Source: Micromonospora sp. Llam0 (lineage in GTDB: Bacteria; Actinomycetota; Actinomycetes; Mycobacteriales; Micromonosporaceae). Taken from it: a DNA stretch of 64,000 nucleotides. A model generated the notes under the pieces. The model ran no database searches. It saw only the letters and a list, made by a program, of their open reading frames with translations, and was not told the DNA's origin. Each line of letters starts with the position of its first letter. Positions within the stretch are counted from its first letter, which is position 1. The stretch lies in the NCBI RefSeq assembly GCF_003751085.1, contig NZ_RJJY01000001.1, forward strand, positions 310,001 to 374,000, written 5' to 3'. Of the stretch, positions 63,954-64,000 are shown piece by piece. Both the position numbers and the translations under genes were made by a program.

Positions 63954-64000
63954 GTGGCGGCGACCGATCCGGTCACGGGAGCCCGTCCGCGCGCGTCCCT
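63954..64000 (+). CDS. Possible 5' end of a gene running off the window
   Basis: From the GTG at 63954 the frame (M-A-A-T-D-P-V-T-G-A-R-P) stays open to the window end, with GGTGAG about 9 bases upstream. An in-frame GTG at 63909 and an out-of-frame GTG at 63940 are also possible. Too short to identify. Confidence 0.25.
   Translation, partial: MAATDPVTGARPRAS

Overview
The window is high-GC actinobacterial DNA with many GTG starts and an arginine/alanine-rich proteome. It carries twin XRE/DUF5753 plus DUF397 regulator pairs, and gene families and order that fit a Micromonosporaceae chromosome (Micromonospora or a close relative). This placement is inferred from gene content; no database comparison was run. 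About 60 protein genes are supported. I saw no tRNA, rRNA or CRISPR.

Layout. 0-3.7 kb: gatB, a DUF397/XRE regulator pair and two small divergent genes. 3.8-10.3 kb: a membrane metallophosphoesterase with a glucose/sorbosone dehydrogenase lipoprotein, a DUF1540 protein behind tandem iron-box-like repeats, a secreted seven-bladed RCC1 protein, a D-2-hydroxyacid dehydrogenase and a PH-domain membrane protein. 10.5-14.7 kb: a PAS-GGDEF-EAL protein, and glyA behind a ZTP riboswitch. 14.8-24.7 kb: a beta-mannan utilisation cluster (LacI regulator, ABC binding protein and two permeases, GH2 beta-mannosidase, ROK kinase, secreted GH5 mannanase) that lacks its own ABC ATPase. 24.8-31.6 kb: a second XRE/DUF397 pair, a duplicated-domain lipoprotein, an ECF sigma factor fused to an anti-sigma-like membrane domain, a TetR/SDR pair, a GNAT enzyme and a conserved protein. 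31.6-37.2 kb: dinB with a LexA box, ilvD and a second GGDEF-EAL protein.

37.2-56.3 kb is mainly branched-chain amino acid biosynthesis: ilvB-ilvN-ilvC, leuB, ilvE and cimA, with ilvD just upstream. Between them lie mpgS (mannosylglycerate), serA, an ApbE-type FMN transferase, a tyrosine phosphatase and a PRC-barrel gene. Both ilvB and cimA are preceded by a short leader peptide (the cimA one contains L-V-L-I-I) followed by a U-tailed terminator, which indicates ribosome-mediated attenuation of the pathway. cimA, ilvBNC, ilvD and ilvE together imply isoleucine made from pyruvate via citramalate, alongside valine and leucine.

At 49.5-53.9 kb is a stack of three insertion sequences: two near-identical inverted 1,669-bp IS701-like elements on either side of an IS5-family element, with CTAG at all four junctions and no other DNA between them. 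It lies between the PRC-barrel gene and that gene's downstream palindrome.

56.4-64 kb: an exonuclease/endonuclease/phosphatase-fold membrane protein, a MoxR/DUF58/VWA operon, a PDZ-less HtrA-like protease, an ArfB-type peptidyl-tRNA hydrolase and a subtilase whose tail has tryptophan at almost every fifth residue.

The best candidates for undescribed biology are a conserved inverted-repeat element found beside both XRE/DUF397 loci, the matched promoters of those loci, the Trp-pentad tail of the subtilase, the Cys-paired RCC1 propeller, and short tandem duplications that carry gene stop codons.
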